Source of the DNA: CAZJCK01 sp964544635
Lineage (GTDB): Bacteria; Zixibacteria; MSB-5A5; GN15; FEB-12
Direction: 5' to 3'
Assembly: GCA_964544635.1 (NCBI GenBank)
Contig: CAZJCK010000021.1
Coordinates: 1-47,161, forward strand
Length of the DNA: 47,161 bases
Shown one piece after another: positions 37,123-46,036 of this stretch (the stretch's first letter is position 1; each line of letters opens with the position of its first letter). Position numbers and translations under genes: made by a program. The notes under the pieces are model-generated. The model did no database searches, was not told the DNA's origin, and saw nothing but the letters and a program-made list of their open reading frames with translations.

Positions 37123-37722
37123 ATGGCGGATCGCAGCACAGTGTTCATGCGTATTCTGATTGTCGCAGCGGTGGTGCTGGTGCTGTTGGTCACGGCCCTC
37201 CTGGTGCTCCGACAGGCCGACAAGACACGCGCCGACCTCCCCGAACTGGGCGAAGTGCCCCCGTTTGAACTGACCGATCAGCAGGGGAGAGCGTTTGGAA
37301 AAGACGACCTGTTCGGCAAGCTGACGGTGGTCGACTTTATTTTTACCCGCTGCCTCGGCGCCTGCCCGATCATGGCCGTCAATATGGGCGACCTCTACCA
37401 GGCATTCGGTGATGCCGACGATATCCAGTTTGTTTCGATCACTGTCGATCCCGCACACGACACCCTCGAAGTACTGCAAGCGTACGCTGAGGAGCAGCAG
37501 GTTACCGATGACCAGTGGCGTTTCCTGCGCGGCCCGATGCCGCTGGTATCGCAGCTACTGGAAGACGGCTTCCAGCTTTCGGCTGAAGATCTCCCGGGTG
37601 CTCATTCCACCAAGTTCGTGCTGGTTGATCGGGATGGTATCATCCGCGGCTACTATGACGGGCTGGACAAAGCATCGACAAAAATCCTCAAGACCCACCT
37701 TGCCGAACTGGCGGTAGAGTAA
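37123..37722 (+). CDS. sco2: Second SCO1/SenC copper chaperone
   Basis: The 199-residue thioredoxin-fold protein has one N-terminal helix (about 7-28) and the ligand set CLGAC (Cys77/Cys81) plus His161 (AHSTKFVLVD). It resembles Thermus/YpmQ-type single-anchor SCO proteins and differs from the upstream paralog, which has a second anchor. The two may divide CuA metallation and thiol reduction. The ATG at 37123 has a GAGGGTGG stretch upstream. It lies 3 bp before the DUF420 gene. Confidence 0.92.
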   Translation: MADRSTVFMRILIVAAVVLVLLVTALLVLRQADKTRADLPELGEVPPFELTDQQGRAFGKDDLFGKLTVVDFIFTRCLGACPIMAVNMGDLYQAFGDADDIQFVSITVDPAHDTLEVLQAYAEEQQVTDDQWRFLRGPMPLVSQLLEDGFQLSAEDLPGAHSTKFVLVDRDGIIRGYYDGLDKASTKILKTHLAELAVE

Positions 37723-37725
37723 CCG

Positions 37726-38160
37726 ATGACCGTCTACGACCTGCCGGCGGTCAACGCCACCCTCAACGCCATTGCCACGCTCTTGCTCATCATGGGTTAT
37801 CGCATGATCCGGCAGGGTCGGATCGAAACCCACAAGCGCTTCATGCTCTCGGCGGTGGCGGTCTCGGCATTGTTTCTGGTATCGTACCTGATCTACCACT
37901 ACTATGCCGGATCGGTGAAATACCCGCTTTTGGACTGGACGCGCGTGGTCTATTTCGCCATCCTCATTCCGCACGTCATCCTGGCGGCGGTGATGGCGCC
38001 GTTCATCCTCATCCTTCTCTGGCACGCCCTGCGTGAGAACTTTGAGAAGCACAAACGCCTGGCCCGATGGGTCTGGCCGGTCTGGATTTTCGTATCGATT
38101 TCGGGGGTAGTGGTGTACCTGATGCTCTACTGGTACGCCGGCGCACAGCCGGCTATTTGA
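37726..38160 (+). CDS. DUF420 membrane protein, oxidase assembly (CtaM-like)
   Basis: The 144-residue protein has four helices and the DUF420 pattern: NATLNAIATLLLIMGYRMIRQGRIETHKRFML, then YLIYHYY and LLDWTRVVYFAILIPHVILA. Conserved His residues face the membrane surface. DUF420 proteins (for example CtaM) are required for maturation of heme-copper oxidases in Firmicutes, and the position at the end of the oxidase operon supports the same role. Its end overlaps the convergent exported-protein gene by 8 bp, leaving no room for a terminator. Confidence 0.88.
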   Translation: MTVYDLPAVNATLNAIATLLLIMGYRMIRQGRIETHKRFMLSAVAVSALFLVSYLIYHYYAGSVKYPLLDWTRVVYFAILIPHVILAAVMAPFILILLWHALRENFEKHKRLARWVWPVWIFVSISGVVVYLMLYWYAGAQPAI

Positions 38161-40678
38161 TGATCATCAGCTTGCCGATCTGGTTGCCGTACTCTGACTC
38201 CACGACCCAATAGTACAACCCGCTCACTACCGCCTGGGTGTTGCGACTGATCATGTCAAACCGCGCCACCGACGCTGTCGGGCTGTCTTTGGGTTCGTCG
38301 TGCCAGAACTCTTTCACCAGGTCACCGTCGAGCGAAAAGATCGAAATCTTGCACTTGTTCGGCAGGTTGGCGAAGTAGATCGTTCGTGCCCGGTCGGCGG
38401 CCAGATCGTCGAACCGGTTTTCAAAGCCGCGCCCCATATAGTCGCCGTCGATCCGCCACGGGTTGGGATAGACATAGACATTGAGCTGGCTGTCGGGCAT
38501 GAACTCGTCCTGCTGGTCGACCGCGAAGACCTTGGTCAGGTTTTCAAACGGTGACGATTCCAGCGGCGACAGGTTCTTGGGCGGGTGACCAAAATCGAAG
38601 CCGGTCACCGCAACATAGTATGGTACCGTCGGCAACAGGCTGTCGATCCTGATTTCATACTCGTAGTACAGCAGGCGGCCTTCTTCATCGACAACCGACG
38701 TATCCAGTGGCGCGTCCGGGTACACCTTGTAGATGCCGTTCTCCGAGTTGCGCTCCGACAGGTTGAAGTCGACGGCGCTGAAATAATAGATCCCGTCGGA
38801 TGCATACAGCGGATTGTGATAGGGATGATTCAGGGGATCAAACGACTCGCCGTACATCTGTCTGAGATCTTCAATTGTATACGGCAGGTCAATGAGCTCG
38901 TAGCGCTCGCGGCGGTCGTTCCAGGTCCACCGGTAGTAGTTCTCCTGGTCCCACGATGCCACCATCGAGATATCGCCCTCATTGCGCGAGCGACCGATAT
39001 ACACGCGATAACCCTCGAAATCGACAATACCGCTGAAGGTGTCGAGAAATCGCTCAGTTACTTCACCGTTCCATCGAACGTAAATCACGCCTTCTTCGGT
39101 ACGAACACGCAGTTCCGGGGGGGGCGGCGGCAAAGCGCCCTTAAAGTCCGGAACGCCGTCGCCGGTATAGAACACCTGGTTGGTGTCGCCGGTGACCTCG
39201 TCGATCCGGAAGAAGTACTTCCCCGAGTCGCCATTACCGTCGGTATCCACGCCGGGATTGTCGAAAATCCGCTTGGCCCAGCGATAGTTCGTCAGCATGT
39301 CGTCGAACTGCAGGTAGTTGATGAACTTGTAGGGAGAGAAGAAGCTGTAGTTATTCCGGTAATAGGTCGGAATCGTGTGTATCTCGTCGCCAACCGTGTA
39401 CACCACCGTGAAGTGTTTCTCTTCACCCGGTAAGAGATCGAAGGTGCCGAAGGACGACACAAAATTGACAAAATGTCCCTGGGCGATGATGCGGGCGTAC
39501 GACGGGTGCGGCGGCAACCAGCCCTGGGCCGTGAAATTAAGCGCCGCCTCATAGCCGCTGTAGTCTATTTCCGGAAAGGACATGATGTGATACTTGGCCT
39601 TATCACCATACGGCGTCCCCAGCCCTCCCGGGAACATTCGCGGCTCGTCAAGCAACAGCCCTTTGCGACGCGGCCCCCAGCTGCCGGCGTAGTTGGTGTT
39701 GATCCACCAGTTGAATCGCACCTGTTGGCCGCTGTCGGGCACCCGCAACGGTGCGACCCCAAAACCGCTCTGGGTTGGGAACATCCCCCAACTGCTGCCG
39801 AGTGGCTGACCGTCGTTGTCAATTACCCATGCCAGGTCGATGTTTTCATACCCGGCCTCTTCGAATTCGTGCGGCAGTGAGTCGATGAACCCCTCGATGT
39901 CGTCCAGCCGCGGAAATGGTTGCTCCGAGATGTGCTGCACGCCACCGACATAGTATATCCCGACATATGCATCCTGGATCGCCTGTCGGCCGACATTCTT
40001 GATGGCGTAATCGGCGATGATGAAATCTTCAGCGTAATCGAGTGACCAGGAGTAGGTCGTCTGGGTGACGGCGATATTCAGCGGCTGGTGCTTGCGCAGG
40101 TCGTACGGCGAGAACGGCACGAACGCCTCGCGGTACAGTGTATCGGCGTATTGTGCCACCATCTGCTGCCGCGCTCCGGCATCGAGCAGAACGCCGTTGG
40201 AGTCGCGCTCGACCTCGACGAAGTCGCCATCAGGATAGTCGCCCGGCCACATTTCGGTGTTGCCGAGCTCATCGATGGTGCAGGTGACGAGCGTATCGTC
40301 GCCAACCACACCACCCACCCAGAGGCCGGTGTAGAAGCCATGTCGACGACGGCTGTACTTGGGAAAGAAAAACGCCGGCGCCGTGCGACGGGCGAGCGGA
40401 TCGGGGAAATTATACAGGTTGCCGATGACACCATTGTTCATCACGGTGTTCCAGAATCGGCCGTTGTTATGCACCCGGAAGGACAGGTATGGACTGGCGG
40501 CCGCCGCCTGCTTTCCGATCGGGAAGGGAGGGTCGAACTGCTTGTTCGGGAACTGGTCGGCGGGGAGATCCGGGTACGGCAGGTCGTCGTCACCATAAAC
40601 CGTGACTGCCGAAACCAGAAGCAGCCCCAGTGCCATTACCATGAAGATGCGGCCGGGGGACGTATTCGAGCGTTTCAA
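38153..40678 (-). CDS. Large exported protein with C-terminal PNP/sorting-type module (paralog 1)
   Basis: The 841-residue protein has a signal peptide (MKRSNTSPGRIFMVMALGLLLVSAVTVYG). Its N-terminal region includes RVHNNGRFWNTVMNNGVIGNL, AFFFPKYSRRRHGFYTGLWVGG and YSWSLDYAEDFIIADYAI. After a proline-rich hinge (LPPPPPELRV) comes a fibronectin-III-like region (VRWNGEVTERF...FEGYRVYIGRS). It ends in a YPNPWRID...IYFANLPNKCKISIFSLDGD...SGLYYWVVES...GKLMIIK module, like Por/T9SS or FlgD-type C-terminal modules. The start is a TTG with GAGAG 7 bases before it. A tandem paralog lies upstream. Function unknown; probably a surface or secreted structural protein. Confidence 0.85.
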   Translation of the reverse strand: MKRSNTSPGRIFMVMALGLLLVSAVTVYGDDDLPYPDLPADQFPNKQFDPPFPIGKQAAAASPYLSFRVHNNGRFWNTVMNNGVIGNLYNFPDPLARRTAPAFFFPKYSRRRHGFYTGLWVGGVVGDDTLVTCTIDELGNTEMWPGDYPDGDFVEVERDSNGVLLDAGARQQMVAQYADTLYREAFVPFSPYDLRKHQPLNIAVTQTTYSWSLDYAEDFIIADYAIKNVGRQAIQDAYVGIYYVGGVQHISEQPFPRLDDIEGFIDSLPHEFEEAGYENIDLAWVIDNDGQPLGSSWGMFPTQSGFGVAPLRVPDSGQQVRFNWWINTNYAGSWGPRRKGLLLDEPRMFPGGLGTPYGDKAKYHIMSFPEIDYSGYEAALNFTAQGWLPPHPSYARIIAQGHFVNFVSSFGTFDLLPGEEKHFTVVYTVGDEIHTIPTYYRNNYSFFSPYKFINYLQFDDMLTNYRWAKRIFDNPGVDTDGNGDSGKYFFRIDEVTGDTNQVFYTGDGVPDFKGALPPPPPELRVRTEEGVIYVRWNGEVTERFLDTFSGIVDFEGYRVYIGRSRNEGDISMVASWDQENYYRWTWNDRRERYELIDLPYTIEDLRQMYGESFDPLNHPYHNPLYASDGIYYFSAVDFNLSERNSENGIYKVYPDAPLDTSVVDEEGRLLYYEYEIRIDSLLPTVPYYVAVTGFDFGHPPKNLSPLESSPFENLTKVFAVDQQDEFMPDSQLNVYVYPNPWRIDGDYMGRGFENRFDDLAADRARTIYFANLPNKCKISIFSLDGDLVKEFWHDEPKDSPTASVARFDMISRNTQAVVSGLYYWVVESEYGNQIGKLMIIK

Positions 40679-40794
40679 TCGATGTCTCTCACTTTGGCGA
40701 ACTCAACAACATTCAAAATACGAACTTCTCAACGTTGTGTTAAACGTCTCCGGCGGTAAACAGTTTCATGCCGCCGACTTTCCCCTCTTTGGCC

Positions 40795-43350
40795 CTACAG
40801 GATCACCATCAACTTACCCACCTGCGTGCCCGCCGACGACTCCACCACCCAGTAGTACAGGCCGCTGACCAGGGCCTGGGTGTTTCGGGTGATGAGATCA
40901 AATCGGGCAACCGACGCCGTGCCGCTGCCCTCCGGCTCGTCATGCTCGAACCGCTTAATGAGATCACCGTCCAGTGAATATATCGAAATTGTGCACCGGT
41001 GGGGAAGATTGGCAAAATTAATGGTGCGCGAGCGGTCGGTTGACAAGTCATCGAAGCGGTTCTCCAGTCCTCGACCCGCGTAATCGCCGTCAAGACGGTA
41101 CGGGTTGGGGTAGACATAGACGTTCAGTTTCCCGGATTCGTCCAAAACAGCGTCACCCTGGTTCTGCGCATAGACTTTTACCTGGTTGACATAGGGCGAC
41201 GACTCCAGCGGCTCGAGCCGTTTGGCCGGATAGCCGTAATCGAACGCCGTCACCGAGACCCAGTACGGTATGGTCGGCTGCAGGTTCTCGATGATATACT
41301 GGTACTCGTAGAAGCGCATGCGGCCTTCGTCGTCGACATCCGAGGTATCATTTTCGGCCTCCGGGTACACCCGGTGAATCTGTGTCGGGTCGGAAAGATC
41401 GTAGTAGTTGAAATCGACCGGCGTGAAATAGTAGGCATCGTTACCGACGTGCAGCGGCGCATGCGGCGGATAGCCGTGGGGATCGAAGGTCGGGCCATAC
41501 AGTGACCGAAGCGAATCGAGGGTGAACGGCAGTTCGACATTCTCGAAACGGCGTTTGGCATGGTTGTACGTAAACCGGTTGTAATTCCGGCGGTCATACG
41601 ACGCCAGGACCGAAATATCCCCCTCGGTGGGCGACCGGGCAATGTATACACGGTATCCCTCGAAGTCGCGCAGGCGGCTGAAAGTGTCAAAAAAGTTCTC
41701 AGCGTCGCGGCCGTTCCAGCGCACCGTCAGCTTCCCCTGCTCTGCAATAACCCGAACCTCCGGCGGCGGCGGCGGTGTCGCACCGCGAAAATCGGGGATA
41801 CCGTCGCCGCTGCAAAAAACCTGTGTCGAGTCGCCGCTTACCGGGTCGATCTCGAAGTAGAAACTGCCCGAGTCACCGTCGAAATTTGTATCGATTCCGG
41901 GATTGTCGAAGATCGATCGCGCCCAGCGCAGGTTGAAATGCAGGTCGTCGAAACTGGTATTGGCAACAAAGCTCTGCGGCGCGTACGGATCGAAACGCTC
42001 AGCGTGATTGCTCGGATCGATGTGAAAGTCTTCACCGACTATCATTGCCAGGGTGAAGTGTCGCGCCTGTCCGGGCGCCAGGTCGAAGTCGCCGAACGAC
42101 AACACGTACTGCACCGAATGACCGTCGGCGATATTCGTCGCGAAGTCGGGTGGGGGCAGCCAGCCCTCCGACGTGTGGTCCAGCGCTGTCTCCCAGCTCG
42201 GATAGTCGATTTCAGGGTACGACATCAGGTAGTACTTGGCGCGATCACCGCGTGGCGCGCCGAGGTTGCCGGACGGGAACACCCGTACCGACTTCGTCTG
42301 GCCCTTGTAGCGCGGCCCCCAGTCATACGGCTGGGTATACGAAAGCACCCACCAGTTGAAATTGACCTGCAGGGCATCCTCGGGTATCCGCAGCGGCGCC
42401 AGGGCAAACACATTGGTGGTGGACATATAGTCCCAATTGTTGCCGAACGGCTGGCCGTCGTTGTCGGCAAGCCAGGCGATCCAGGCGGTGGAGTCACACT
42501 CCCCGATGACGTCGGTCGGAAGGTACGGCGTTAGACCTACATAGTCATCGAGCTTCGGGTACGGCTGCTCGCTGACATGGTACATGCCGCCCTGATAGTA
42601 CAAACCGACCCAGGCGTCGCGAATCGGGTCGTCGCCGATATTCCGTATCTCGTAATCGACAATGATGAAATCCTCCGCATAGCCATACGACCATGAGTAG
42701 CTTGTCTGGGTCACCTGGATGTTGAGCGGCTGGTGCCGGCGACCGTCGTACTCATTGAACGGGACCCAGCTTTCGTTGTGGAAGGTGTCGGAATAGACCG
42801 CCGTATACTGTTGTTCCGCGTCTGCCCGCGGAGTGTAGAAGGGCGAGCCGGACCGGTTGGAGGCTTCGGTCATGCCGCCCTGGGGGTATGGTTCAGGATA
42901 GAACTCGCGCTCTGATGAAATGCCGTAGGTTGGTGCATCACCGATGGCCGTGGTCACCAGGGTGTCGCGACCAACTACGCCGCCAACCCACAGGGCGGTG
43001 TACCAGCCATGGACGACCCGGCTGTATTTGGGGAAGAAGAACGACGGCGCCTGGCGCCGGCCCTTGTTGTCGCCAAAACCGTAGATGTTTCCGAACATCC
43101 CGGTATTGTTGACCGTGTTCCAGAAGCGGCCGTTGTTGTGTATCCGGTAGTCAAAGTAGGGAAGGGCAGCCGCTTTGAGTCGGCCGCTGTACTTGCGGCT
43201 CTGCACCGAGGGATCAACAATGGGCGCCGGGTCTTCGGCCCGGACAGACTGATTGAATCCTCCAAGCAACAGTACGAACAGCACCGCAAAGGGCAGACCG
43301 CGAACGACGGATATGGCTTTCAGGTCGGTTGAAGTCTTCGTCGTTGTCAT
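40795..43350 (-). CDS. Large exported protein with C-terminal PNP/sorting-type module (paralog 2)
   Basis: The 851-residue protein has a clear signal peptide ending SVRA-ED. It is collinear with its downstream neighbour over its whole length. Shared blocks include RIHNNGRFWNTVNNTGMFGN, SFFFPKYSRVVHGWYTALWVGG, YSWSYGYAEDFIIVDYEI, ATPPPPPEVRV, FEGYRVYIARSPTEGDISV, NVYVYPNPYRLDGDYAGRG and a C-terminal SGLYYWVVES...GKLMVIL. The pair clearly arose by tandem duplication. Only 116 bp separate them, so they are probably co-transcribed. No enzymatic motif is seen; the many aromatic residues and a beta-rich prediction fit a surface or secreted structural protein. Confidence 0.85.
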   Translation of the reverse strand: MTTTKTSTDLKAISVVRGLPFAVLFVLLLGGFNQSVRAEDPAPIVDPSVQSRKYSGRLKAAALPYFDYRIHNNGRFWNTVNNTGMFGNIYGFGDNKGRRQAPSFFFPKYSRVVHGWYTALWVGGVVGRDTLVTTAIGDAPTYGISSEREFYPEPYPQGGMTEASNRSGSPFYTPRADAEQQYTAVYSDTFHNESWVPFNEYDGRRHQPLNIQVTQTSYSWSYGYAEDFIIVDYEIRNIGDDPIRDAWVGLYYQGGMYHVSEQPYPKLDDYVGLTPYLPTDVIGECDSTAWIAWLADNDGQPFGNNWDYMSTTNVFALAPLRIPEDALQVNFNWWVLSYTQPYDWGPRYKGQTKSVRVFPSGNLGAPRGDRAKYYLMSYPEIDYPSWETALDHTSEGWLPPPDFATNIADGHSVQYVLSFGDFDLAPGQARHFTLAMIVGEDFHIDPSNHAERFDPYAPQSFVANTSFDDLHFNLRWARSIFDNPGIDTNFDGDSGSFYFEIDPVSGDSTQVFCSGDGIPDFRGATPPPPPEVRVIAEQGKLTVRWNGRDAENFFDTFSRLRDFEGYRVYIARSPTEGDISVLASYDRRNYNRFTYNHAKRRFENVELPFTLDSLRSLYGPTFDPHGYPPHAPLHVGNDAYYFTPVDFNYYDLSDPTQIHRVYPEAENDTSDVDDEGRMRFYEYQYIIENLQPTIPYWVSVTAFDYGYPAKRLEPLESSPYVNQVKVYAQNQGDAVLDESGKLNVYVYPNPYRLDGDYAGRGLENRFDDLSTDRSRTINFANLPHRCTISIYSLDGDLIKRFEHDEPEGSGTASVARFDLITRNTQALVSGLYYWVVESSAGTQVGKLMVIL

Positions 43351-43466
43351 TCTTTGCTCTATGGTTCGCGGTTGCCTGCCAAAACAAAAGGGTGCCGCCG
43401 GACTTTTCTGCGCAGGTCCTGCTCAAACACCCTCGATTACCTGTCATGTGCATCGGCGTGGAGAAA

Positions 43467-43495
43467 AAGATAGTTGCAATCGTGATTTGTCGCAA
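43467..43495 (-). promoter_or_regulatory. Candidate promoter for the exported-paralog genes
   Basis: On the minus strand, TTGCGA (43490-43495) is spaced 17 bases from TATCTT (43467-43472). It points towards the signal-peptide protein gene starting at 43350 and gives a leader of about 110 bases. Confidence 0.4.
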
Positions 43496-43622
43496 GGCAA
43501 TGTTTGTGAGCCGTCACCCGACTTCGTGCTCCCTGCATGTCCGCCAGTAAACGTCGCAATACCGCAAACTACCAAAGCCGGCGGTGTCGCCTATTAATAG
43601 AGCAAATAAGGGTAAAAATCGG

Positions 43623-43650
43623 TTGACATCGTCCATACTCCCGATATATT
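43623..43650 (+). promoter_or_regulatory. Sigma-70-type promoter for the ATP synthase operon
   Basis: A perfect TTGACA (43623-43628) is spaced 16 bases from TATATT (43645-43650). The predicted start is about 30 bp before atpZ. Confidence 0.65.
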
Positions 43651-43687
43651 CCCCCTTTGAAATTGCCGCCGGAAACGAGGTTCGAGC

Positions 43688-43951
43688 ATGGTCAGTAACC
43701 GCCCTAAGGGCAAGAAAGACAATGACTACGCTCAGATCGGGATTCTGGCGGTTATACCTATTCTGGTAGTCGTGGCCCCGCTGGTGGGCTACTTTATTGG
43801 TAATTGGGCGGACGGCAAGCTGGGGACCGAACCCTGGCTCATGATAACCGGCATTGTTCTGGGAATGGTTGCCGCAGTTCGTGAAATAATTAACTTGGTG
43901 AAGAAGGCCGAGCAGGTCGCCAACCGGGATAACGACGACAATGGGAATTGA
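43688..43951 (+). CDS. atpZ: AtpZ-like small membrane protein of the ATP synthase operon
   Basis: The 87-residue protein has two helices (about 17-40 and 50-70). The motif PLVGYFIGNWADGKLGTEPW...GIVLGMVAAVREI matches AtpZ (formerly a Gene1/AtpI-like subunit), proposed to aid Mg2+/Ca2+ uptake or c-ring assembly. Charged tails flank the helices. Its end overlaps atpI by 11 bp. It is the first gene of the operon. Confidence 0.88.
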   Translation: MVSNRPKGKKDNDYAQIGILAVIPILVVVAPLVGYFIGNWADGKLGTEPWLMITGIVLGMVAAVREIINLVKKAEQVANRDNDDNGN

Positions 43952-44345
43952 GTTCTTGCACCGAAGTCTCCGCACTACCGGCATTCTGCTACTGGTGGCG
44001 CTGGTCTTTGGTCTATACTACTACGGTGTCGGCCCGGCCCTCGCCTTTTTCTCCGGCGGCGTGTGGGGGATGATCAACCTGATGTTCCTCACCGGCATCA
44101 TCCGCTCGGCCCTCCGGCCGGAAGGTCCCGACGCCCGTCGCAGCCTCTTGTTTTTGCTCGTCAAATTCCCCCTGCTTTACCTGGCCGGCTATTTCCTGCT
44201 TTCGATCCGGGGTTTCGATCCGCTCATCCTGCTGGTCGGCTCGATGGCGGTGCTGATCGTGATCGTAATGAAAGCCCTCGGTCGCCTCATTCTCGGCTTG
44301 GACGACAAGAAATCCGATAACGCTCCCATGCAGAAGGCGGTGTAG
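43941..44345 (+). CDS. atpI: ATP synthase subunit I-like protein
   Basis: The 134-residue membrane protein has four helices (about 12-30, 32-52, 70-87 and 90-108). It fits the ATP synthase I family in size and position between atpZ and atpB. AtpI-type proteins help assemble the c-ring. Sequence conservation in the family is low, so the call leans on topology and context. It ends 3 bp before atpB. Confidence 0.8.
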   Translation: MGIEFLHRSLRTTGILLLVALVFGLYYYGVGPALAFFSGGVWGMINLMFLTGIIRSALRPEGPDARRSLLFLLVKFPLLYLAGYFLLSIRGFDPLILLVGSMAVLIVIVMKALGRLILGLDDKKSDNAPMQKAV

Positions 44346-44348
44346 AAC

Positions 44349-45179
44349 ATGATAGCTCTCGTGACGAGCAAACTCGCCGCCCTGACCGTGCCGCTCTGGC
44401 CCTACGTTGCGGCTGCTGCTGAAGGCGGCGATAAGGGGAGCGGCGCGCCACACCTGCCGTCTGTCGTCAGCATGCTGACACACCATTCCGGCCCGGTCTA
44501 CGACTGGATCAATGTGATCTACGGTTTGCTCACGTCGATCATTATGGTCGGCGTCTCGGTGTTCGTCTACGCAAACCGTCGCATGATCCCCGACAAGCTG
44601 CAGAACTTCCTCGAAATCCTGGTCGAGAGCATGTACAACTTCGTGCACTCGATCCTCGGCAAAGAGGCCAGGCGATACACACCGTTCATCGGCACACTGT
44701 TCTTCTACATTCTGATAAATAACTTCTGGGGTATTATTCCCGGCGGCCACTCGCCGTCGACCAGTATCAACATCACCGCCTCGCTGGCCATCCTGGTGTT
44801 CTTGTATTCGCAGTACACCGGTATCACCCGGCTGGGGTTTGTCAAGTGGCTCGATCACCTGGCCGGCGAACCGCGCTCGGTCATCATGTGGTGCCTGGTG
44901 CCGCTTCTGTTGCCGATCCACATCATCGGCGAGTTCGCCAAACCGTTCTCACTCGCCGTCCGTTTGTTCGGTAACATTACCGGTGAGGATGTCCTGGTGG
45001 CCGCATTCGTTTTGCTGGGTATCACCGTGATGTCGGTGGTCGGTATTCCGATCGGCCTGCCCCTAAACGTGCCGTTCATCCTGCTCGGGTTGTTGTTGTC
45101 GACGATTCAGGCGCTGGTATTTGCGGCCCTGTCGACCATCTATCTGTTGTTGATGCTGCCTCACGAGGAGGCACACTGA
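44349..45179 (+). CDS. atpB: F-type ATP synthase subunit a
   Basis: The 276-residue proton-channel subunit has the essential Arg205 in KPFSLAVRLFGNITGE, with supporting helices (LFFYILINNFWGIIPG, LASTIQALVFAALSTIYLL-type end). An N-terminal signal-like hydrophobic segment (LWPYVAAAA) precedes an extracytoplasmic loop. With the c-ring it forms the proton path of Fo. Confidence 0.95.
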   Translation: MIALVTSKLAALTVPLWPYVAAAAEGGDKGSGAPHLPSVVSMLTHHSGPVYDWINVIYGLLTSIIMVGVSVFVYANRRMIPDKLQNFLEILVESMYNFVHSILGKEARRYTPFIGTLFFYILINNFWGIIPGGHSPSTSINITASLAILVFLYSQYTGITRLGFVKWLDHLAGEPRSVIMWCLVPLLLPIHIIGEFAKPFSLAVRLFGNITGEDVLVAAFVLLGITVMSVVGIPIGLPLNVPFILLGLLLSTIQALVFAALSTIYLLLMLPHEEAH

Positions 45180-45253
45180 TTCAGTTATGACGCAATTGAT
45201 ACTATAGAAACGTAAACAAACAGTTCAGAGAGAATAGTTAACAGGAGGAACTC

Positions 45254-45487
45254 ATGGATTATCAGGGAATGCTTGCTTGGGCGCTGCCTATCGCAGTCGG
45301 CCTGGCTGCCGTTGGTTCCGGTTTGGGCCTCGGCCGCGCCGTCGGTTCGGCCATGGAAGCGATGGGTCGCCAGCCGGAAGCGGCCGGTAAGATCCAGACT
45401 GCCATGATCATCGGCGCCGCCTTTATTGAGGCGCTTACCTTGTACGCCCTGCTCGTCTTCTTCATTTTGCAGGGAAAAATTGGCTGA
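45254..45487 (+). CDS. atpE: F-type ATP synthase subunit c
   Basis: The 77-residue two-helix hairpin has the polar loop GRQPEA (39-44) and the ion-carrying Glu59 in GAAFIEALTLYALLV. The residue after the Glu is Ala, not the Ser/Thr seen in Na+-binding c subunits, so this ring should carry protons. An unusually strong ribosome site, AGGAGGA, lies 6 bases before the ATG. The 74-bp leader after atpB is AT-rich; both fit the high copy number needed for the c-ring. Confidence 0.96.
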   Translation: MDYQGMLAWALPIAVGLAAVGSGLGLGRAVGSAMEAMGRQPEAAGKIQTAMIIGAAFIEALTLYALLVFFILQGKIG

Positions 45488-45497
45488 GAAAACCACA

Positions 45498-45532
45498 GGC
45501 GGATCCGGTCGCGCTAATAGCGGGATCGGGTG
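45498..45532 (+). other. Intercistronic stem-loop between atpE and atpF
   Basis: GATCC and GGATC flank CGC-GCTAATA-GCG, giving a small nested hairpin between the atpE stop and the atpF ribosome site. It may stabilise the atpE end of the transcript or lower read-through, but has no T-tract. Confidence 0.35.
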
Positions 45533-45547
45533 TAAACGGGAGTTGCT

Positions 45548-46030
45548 ATGAGTCTTGAATGGCAACAGTTAGTCACACATGCCATCGGCTTCCTGATCAC
45601 ACTGTGGTTGCTCAAGAAGTTTGCGTGGGGACCGCTGATGTCGATGATGGAGGAGCGGCGCGACAAGATCGCGACCGAGTTCCGCACCATTGACGAAGAA
45701 AAAGCGGCCGTCGGCAAACTTACCGAAGAGTATGAAAGACGACTGCAGCAGATCGAGCAGGAAAAACGCCAGAAACTGTTGGAAGCGGTCAATGAAGGCA
45801 AAAAGATCGCTGAAGACATCAAGGCGAATGCTCAACAGGACGCCAAGGAGTTGCGTGACAAGGCCAGGGCTGACATCGAAGCCGAAGTCGCTAAGGCCAA
45901 GGTGCAGCTTCGTGACGACATGGTCGCCATCACCGTCTCCGCCGCCGAAAAGATCATCCGCGAACGGCTCGACGATGCCAAGCATCGCGAGTTGATCGGC
46001 AATTTCATCGATAACGTCGAGAAAGCCTGA
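45548..46030 (+). CDS. atpF: F-type ATP synthase subunit b
   Basis: The 160-residue peripheral-stalk subunit has one N-terminal helix (about 9-23, THAIGFLITLWLLKK) and a long charged coiled coil (about 35-150) rich in Glu, Lys and Ala, ending ELIGNFIDNVEKA. It joins the a/c membrane sector to F1 through delta. Only one b gene is present here, so the stalk is probably a homodimer. GGGAG precedes the ATG. Confidence 0.95.
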   Translation: MSLEWQQLVTHAIGFLITLWLLKKFAWGPLMSMMEERRDKIATEFRTIDEEKAAVGKLTEEYERRLQQIEQEKRQKLLEAVNEGKKIAEDIKANAQQDAKELRDKARADIEAEVAKAKVQLRDDMVAITVSAAEKIIRERLDDAKHRELIGNFIDNVEKA

Positions 46031-46036
46031 TAGCAT

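Larger units (their letters stand above)
43351..43687. other. Divergent intergenic region between exported-protein and ATP synthase operons
   Basis: The 337-bp gap holds a candidate promoter on each strand and a perfect 10-bp palindrome CTATTAATAG (43591-43600). I see no supported coding frame or RNA gene. Confidence 0.6.

Noticed and set aside
40751..40776. Terminator between the two exported paralogs (CGGCGG/CCGCCG)
   Set aside because: The 6-bp stem has a 14-base loop and no T-run on the minus strand; too weak to call.
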